Below, in pieces: positions 60,115 through 64,000 of a DNA stretch of 64,000 nucleotides. The position numbers and the translations under genes are program-made. Source of the DNA: an uncultured Prevotella sp. Its GTDB lineage: Bacteria; Bacteroidota; Bacteroidia; Bacteroidales; Bacteroidaceae. The stretch spans positions 4,656 to 68,655 of the forward strand of contig UQFS01000018.1 of the NCBI GenBank assembly GCA_900540375.1, in the 5' to 3' direction. The notes below the pieces were generated by a model that worked only from the letters and a program-made list of their open reading frames with translations, searched no databases and was not told the origin of the DNA. Every line of letters starts with the position of its first letter. Within the stretch, counting starts at the first letter, position 1.

Positions 60115-60175
60115 TCTTTTTATTAAAAGGAGCAGATTATGACTAAAAGACTGCACGAATTTTGAAACTTTTTTT
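60115..60175 (-). promoter_or_regulatory. Conserved upstream block of the ECF fusion gene
   Basis: On the minus strand it reads AAAAAGT, then GTGCAGTCTTTT (core 60145-60156), then TCTGCTC and AATAAAA. It matches the block at 58315-58374 over about 60 bp. It ends about 12 bp before the ATG, which suggests autoregulation. Confidence 0.6.
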
Positions 60176-60261
60176 GAGAAAACTAAACAAAGACCTAAAA
60201 TTATGATTAGTGGCCTATTTTAAGGGAAAATACATCATCAACAAGAGCACTATTACAAAGT

Positions 60262-60480
60262 TCACTTCCTTTCATAAAGGAGATATTTGATGGCGTTTCT
60301 TGATATCTGTAACAAACGGTGCCCCAAGCACTTCCTGGTCACGGATACAAGCCAGTAAGGCAGCACGGAGAGATACTGGTGCACTTTGATACTTTCGTCG
60401 GACTTGTAATAGACAGGCCTGATGTCAAGGCCACTTTTGAGTGTATGGAAGATCTTGTGTAAAGCTTTACATAACGTTTT
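60262..60480 (-). pseudogene. C-terminal remnant of an IS4/IS1634-type transposase
   Basis: A minus-strand frame of 72 codons without a start reads ALHKIFHTLKSGLDIRPVYY, then KSDESIKVH and SVLPYWLVSVTRK. The IRPVYYKSDESI pattern is the segment around the last catalytic acidic residue in DDE transposases of the IS1634/IS4 group. The N-terminal part is absent. It lies just upstream of the ECF fusion promoter and marks the edge of the accessory island. Confidence 0.6.
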
Positions 60481-60501
60481 TCATGTGTGATTATTTCTTT
60501 T

Positions 60502-61766
60502 TCAGAACTTTTTGATGGCGGCCATCATTGATGGACGTCTCCGATACACTTCTCTGAAGAAGACAGCAAGCTGGTGGGCAGCAGCTTTTCCGCCTTTTAG
60601 CTTTTGCATGCATTCCATTGAGGCGGCAATGGGTGGATATTTGTCCACGTCGGCCTTGCCGCTGGCATCCTTTTTCAGCAACTCTACGTACATTGACAGC
60701 AATTCCTCATGATGACTGCTGTCGGTATAATGTGCATAGTGGTCGAGTGCGTCCGTGTTGTACTTAGAATTAGCCTTGATGAACTCGTATAGTTTTTCCA
60801 TTTCTTTCTCTTCCACATAGATGTCGGCCAAGTTGCTGACACCGAAGCCGCCAACCTTGGAGAAAGGCGTGTCGGCAATCAACTGCCCGAGCCATTGCTT
60901 CCACTCGTCCTTGGGTATCAGGGCTTTCAGTTTGTGGTAGTACTTAGCATCGCCAAGACTGCTGACAAACAAATCGCGGGCAGCCTTTATTTGACCGGGT
61001 TTGTTGCCCTGTAGTTCATAGATTTCGAGTAATCGCTTAGTCCACATCGTATCAGCCCAACGCACTCCTCGACCGCTGTCCAAACTTATACCGGCCTTGG
61101 CATATTCGGCCGCTTTGTCATACTGCTTTTGCTCCACCAGCCTGTCAACGACGATCTTGCGGATTTCAGGAAGACGGATATACTTCTGCTCCTCTTTGTC
61201 GGCATCAGCGTCCTTGCCCATTTGACGCAACAACGCTATCTTCCGTTCAACATAGACATGCAGGTTGTAGTCGTCTTTTTGTGACTGAATTTGTTCATCA
61301 AGAAGTCTTAATCCTTCCTCATCAGAGAGTGCCCTTCTGGTGACTTCCAGCTTCAAGTCGTTTAAATCAATGAGATCGTAATCAGCCAAGTCACGGTTGG
61401 AAAGGTCCTTGACCTTTTCGACGATATGTTTCTTCAAGTCCTTTGAGATGGCAGGGTGGCTGATAGCATTGAGCAGCAAGTTCTCTGCCTGCTCACATTC
61501 ATAGTGTCCATCTATGTTTTCGTCTTCTCGTAGCTATTTCATCTGTCACCAATATCCTTCGTCTCGCAGAAGGCATCGGCCATTTGACCGGCATAGTCGG
61601 AAGCGGTCTCTGTGTTGTGTAGATACTTTTTGGCGAGATAAGCTCCCAATGCTTCTTGGAAGTCTTTATTGCCTTTGGCATATTCAAGGGAAAACATGAC
61701 GAGGTCTCCCCGTGTAGCAAGTTGAAGCAACTGCTCTAAATCTTTGGGTGATGGTGTGCTGCTCAT
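60502..61766 (-). pseudogene. Frameshifted helical-repeat protein, unknown family
   Basis: Two frames join into one protein. The first part (61766 to 61539, MSSTPSPKDLEQLLQLATRG to KDIGDR) ends in a TGA. The second resumes near 61530 as LREDENIDGHYECEQAENLL and runs to 60502. The second part is a series of alpha-helical hairpins (YDKAAEYAKAGISLDSG, WTKRLLEIYELQGNKPGQI), resembling DUF6880-type or TPR-like proteins. The frame change needs a 1- or 2-base indel around 61533-61540, but a TAG in the second frame just upstream implies more than one change, or a sequencing error. Confidence 0.6.
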
Positions 61767-61792
61767 GTGATTTAATATATTTTTTTCGATTA

Positions 61793-62305
61793 TTATTTCT
61801 TAAACACTTTGCCACATTCGGTACATTGGTAGTACTTGCAGTCTTGTTTGGGTAAAACCAGCAAAACGCCACCAAGCAGTACAAACGGAGATATGATAAG
61901 ACCATATAGCCGAACAGACGCAAGAGTCTCCACAAAATTAGGCAGGATTAGCCCCGCGCAGCCAAGAATTATCAAGACAACACCAAGGAGGATTGCAGGT
62001 GTTGATCTTTTGCCCTCTTTGTTTCGCAAGACTTTGATCTTGTCACTCCCACAACTGGGACACCATGGCAACTGTTCTGAGCGAGAAGCTCTTATCTCAT
62101 TGAGGATGTGCTGACTTTGTTCATAGTCTTTCTTGAACACCCTCACCTCAATACCTGGATTCGGCCCATAAGCGCCATACGCAGGGTCGTTGAGTTCGTC
62201 ATGAAGGGAAGCGGTGATGCCATTGCTCGCCAACTTCGAGACGATCTCGTCGGCAACAATCGTGTTGTCGCACTTCGTTAAGGTAATGATTCCCTCGTTC
62301 TCCAT
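61793..62305 (-). CDS. DUF2007-type protein with zinc ribbon and membrane helices
   Basis: This 170-residue protein begins with a DUF2007-like domain (LTKCDNTIVADEIVSKLASN, then GIEVRVFKKDYEQSQHILNE) of the putative signal-transducing group. A zinc-ribbon half follows (LPWCPSCGS), then two membrane helices (AILLGVVLIILGCAGLILP; LYGLIISPFVLLGGVLLVL), and a second CxxC (CTECGKVFKK) at the C-terminus. The two CxxC pairs could complete one zinc site on the cytoplasmic side. It is 26 bp upstream of the broken helical-repeat gene on the same strand. Confidence 0.82.
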   Translation of the reverse strand: MENEGIITLTKCDNTIVADEIVSKLASNGITASLHDELNDPAYGAYGPNPGIEVRVFKKDYEQSQHILNEIRASRSEQLPWCPSCGSDKIKVLRNKEGKRSTPAILLGVVLIILGCAGLILPNFVETLASVRLYGLIISPFVLLGGVLLVLPKQDCKYYQCTECGKVFKK

Positions 62306-62426
62306 AATCGTGATGGTTTAGTGTTCAAGTTTATCTCTGCCACAAAGATACGTTATTTTTCCGTATTTGTCCGGTTGTAGCTCAAAAAAGTTTAAGAGCC
62401 ACCATGTTTCCTATTTACGAGAGTGA

Positions 62427-62500
62427 GATAACGGACAGGCTATGGAAGCCATCGCAGGGGTAGCCAAGAAGATGTTGTCCGCAGGATATATTAAACAGGC
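62427..62500 (+). pseudogene. Possible Rpn-type nuclease tail remnant
   Basis: A short plus-strand frame reads DNGQAMEAIAGVAKKMLSAG, which resembles the C-terminal helices of Rpn-family (PD-D/E-XK) nucleases. Nothing else of such a gene is visible. Only about 25 residues support this. The rest of 62306-62527 shows nothing else. Confidence 0.25.
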
Positions 62501-62527
62501 ATGGATACTCCTTCCAAGGAGAGGACA

Positions 62528-63136
62528 TCAGAAGTGGAAGTTGAGCGTGGCGGTCAAGTCGTGGAAGTGGTAGGATCCGGATTTCCCAGGGTAGTCTTTT
62601 TCCAGATTGAGCAGTCCGACATGCCCTTGCAGTCCCAGTCTCCAGTGCTTGCCCAGTTGGTAGTAGATGTCGGGCTGCAGACCAAAATCGAACGACCGGT
62701 AGATGTCCTTGTCGTTCAATGGATGGTAGGGATTGGCATCATTATAATATTGGTTGTTGGAGGCAATGAAAGAGAACACGGGGCCGCATTCCACCACAAG
62801 TCCGCTCTTACGTGGATTGGAGAGATGATATTGGATTAGGACGGGAACATCGAAGTACGAGCAGTCGTAGGAACCTATACCTTCCTCGTAATCTCCTACT
62901 TCAAACTTCGCACGATAGCCGATGCCCGGCATGACAGACCAATGGCGCGTAAGATAATAGTTCAGACCATAGCCAATATGAAAAGCATAGGGGTCATCTA
63001 CGCCTTCAAAAGAATGCGCATCACCTAAACCTATGTAGATGTTGTGTTCGAAATGTTTGTCTTGTCCTGAAATAGGAAGACTGAGCAACATGGCTACACT
63101 CAGAGTAAGCAGCACTCTCTTAAATAAACTTGTCAT
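62528..63136 (-). CDS. Small outer-membrane beta-barrel protein
   Basis: This 202-residue protein has a signal peptide (LLTLSVAMLLSLPISGQ) and then about eight amphipathic strands: HNIYIGLGDAHSFEG, FHIGYGLNYYLTRHWSVMPG, YFDVPVLIQYHL and HWRLGLQGHVGLLNL. It ends in Phe (TATLNFHF), as expected for BAM-inserted barrels. It belongs to the broad OmpW/PorT-like barrel group; no specific role can be given. Confidence 0.88.
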   Translation of the reverse strand: MTSLFKRVLLTLSVAMLLSLPISGQDKHFEHNIYIGLGDAHSFEGVDDPYAFHIGYGLNYYLTRHWSVMPGIGYRAKFEVGDYEEGIGSYDCSYFDVPVLIQYHLSNPRKSGLVVECGPVFSFIASNNQYYNDANPYHPLNDKDIYRSFDFGLQPDIYYQLGKHWRLGLQGHVGLLNLEKDYPGKSGSYHFHDLTATLNFHF

Positions 63137-63351
63137 TCTACAAATTAGTTTTTATGTGAATATCGATTCTGATTCTGGCATGCGGTCGTGGCAGTCAAAT
63201 TGGCTCCTCATGCGCCATCCCAATGACTATGACGCAGCGTGAGGGCAATATCCCCCTATGCCGGACGAACAAATCTCGTACTTTTCTCCCCTTCGTTGCT
63301 CAGGTCTGTCTGCTGCATTGTCCGCGTTGGTCTCTTTCTGCCTTCTGTAGG

Positions 63352-63379
63352 CTTTTCCCTATTCGCCCATAGGGAAAAG
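63352..63379. repeat. 11-bp inverted repeat in a gene-free stretch
   Basis: CTTTTCCCTAT (63352-63362) pairs with ATAGGGAAAAG (63369-63379) around TCGCCC. No T tract follows on either strand. The surrounding 63137-63440 holds no gene that I can support. Confidence 0.6.
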
Positions 63380-63406
63380 TCTATAGTAATTATCCCCACA
63401 AATGGC

Positions 63407-63414
63407 TATCTTTG
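63407..63414 (+). promoter_or_regulatory. Bacteroidetes -7 box for the SmpA/OmlA-like gene
   Basis: TATCTTTG matches the consensus, 28 bp upstream of the ATG at 63442. Confidence 0.6.
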
Positions 63415-63441
63415 CCGTGGAACAACGTAAAAACGACAAAT

Positions 63442-63864
63442 ATGAAAACCAGATTAGCCAGACAATTCTTTCTCGTTTGCCTGATGCTGCTGATTGGCAG
63501 CTTGAGCATGATGGCAAAAAGAGCCCGCATTGAGCGGGGCATGACCAAACAACAGGTCACGAGCATCTTGGGGCAGCCCGACAACACCAGTTTTGATGAG
63601 AGTGGTGAGACTTGGGAGTATTTCAAAAGTCCGCTCATGAGCAACTACACCAATCGCATTGTAGTTTATTTCGGTAGGGACGATCTGGTGAGGGCCTGTC
63701 AGTCCTCTACTATCGATTATCATTCCAACACACCCCTGGGCTATGGGCACCGTCCCGGTGCCTATCCGGCGGTGCCCGTGCCGAATCCAAGCTGTTACGG
63801 TCTTGATGACGAGTCGTTCACGATATTATATAAAATGAATATCCGCAATCATCCAAATCAGTAG
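63442..63864 (+). CDS. SmpA/OmlA-like small exported protein
   Basis: The start at 63442 (MKTRLARQFFLVCLMLLIG) sits just after the promoter and gives a 140-residue protein with a signal peptide but no clear lipobox. The core IERGMTKQQVTSILGQPDNT is the helix-turn that defines SmpA/OmlA-like (BamE-type) domains, followed by ETWEYFKSP and RIVVYFGRDDLV. Such proteins occur in the outer-membrane assembly machinery and in many unrelated envelope proteins. Its last 7 bp overlap the convergent transposase fragment. Confidence 0.85.
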   Translation: MKTRLARQFFLVCLMLLIGSLSMMAKRARIERGMTKQQVTSILGQPDNTSFDESGETWEYFKSPLMSNYTNRIVVYFGRDDLVRACQSSTIDYHSNTPLGYGHRPGAYPAVPVPNPSCYGLDDESFTILYKMNIRNHPNQ

Positions 63865-64000
63865 ATTCTATGCTTGAAACTCGTCCTATAAGTGCATGCG
63901 CAAAGTTCAAGCCTGTCGAACAGGTGAAATCCGAAAGATCTTCTATTGAACTTATAGCAGAACTCGTTGAGGTAGAGCTGCAGAAAGTCCCCCTTGATGT
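63858..64000 (-). mobile_element. C-terminal part of an IS1595 (ISXO2-like) transposase, running off the window
   Basis: The minus-strand frame entering from the right edge reads IKGDFLQLYLNEFCYKFNRR, then FGFHLFDRLE, and stops at 63858. The LNEFCYKFNRR segment followed by LFDRL is typical of the end of IS1595/ISXO2-like DDE transposases. Whether the rest is intact lies outside the window. Confidence 0.7.

Overview
The window looks like a chromosomal piece from a member of the Bacteroidales, most likely Prevotella or a close relative. Four things point there: SusC/SusD outer-membrane proteins, a very large one-protein hybrid sensor/regulator, many promoters with the Bacteroidetes -7 box TAnnTTTG (well over ten by eye), and few Shine-Dalgarno sequences. 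No plasmid, phage or CRISPR hallmark is visible. One tRNA gene (Leu, anticodon UAG) and no rRNA were found.

1-18.8 kb is housekeeping DNA: the 3' end of der, a small lipoprotein, a divergent MlaE/MlaF-type lipid transporter against lptB, then tig-clpP-clpX-recQ, guaB, and a compact run of two PpiC-type periplasmic chaperones, an OstA-domain (LPS transport) protein, a small membrane protein and mutL. 18.8-25.1 kb is a surface-protein block: two OmpA-family paralogues in opposite orientation flank two small lipoproteins and a large secreted-type protein whose ORF lacks its signal peptide. 25.2-31.8 kb holds a CvfB-like S1 protein, lolD, a CPA2 antiporter, asd, a REP-associated (HUH) transposase and tRNA-Leu. 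31.8-44.9 kb is a glycan-utilisation locus: a 1311-residue hybrid two-component-type regulator, divergent from GH130 phosphorylase/hydrolase, MFS permease, a putative (alpha/alpha)-toroid enzyme, SusC and SusD. 45-54.6 kb returns to glyS, an FKBP lipoprotein, an unusual purine-rich transcribed region with a 44-codon ORF, a MATE pump, an M13 peptidase, a hairpin-rich gene-free stretch, and dnaK.

54.6-64 kb is an accessory area full of broken genes and insertion-sequence scars. Set inside it is the most interesting locus: one protein joining a complete ECF sigma factor, a transmembrane helix, a periplasmic linker and an outer-membrane-type beta-barrel. Downstream on the same strand lies a three-gene operon (radical SAM/SPASM protein, Gfo/Idh/MocA oxidoreductase, lipoprotein). 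The sigma fusion and the radical SAM gene share a conserved block of about 60 bp just upstream of their starts, which suggests that the fused sigma factor drives both itself and the operon. The remainder is a frameshifted gene, a DUF2007-type protein, a small beta-barrel protein, an SmpA/OmlA-like protein and the tail of an IS1595-type transposase running off the window.

Two regulators here depart from the textbook plan. The sigma factor carries its own likely envelope sensor in cis. The hybrid regulator of the glycan locus has lost the phospho-accepting His and Asp expected of its family. All family assignments were made by reading the sequence; no database search was run.
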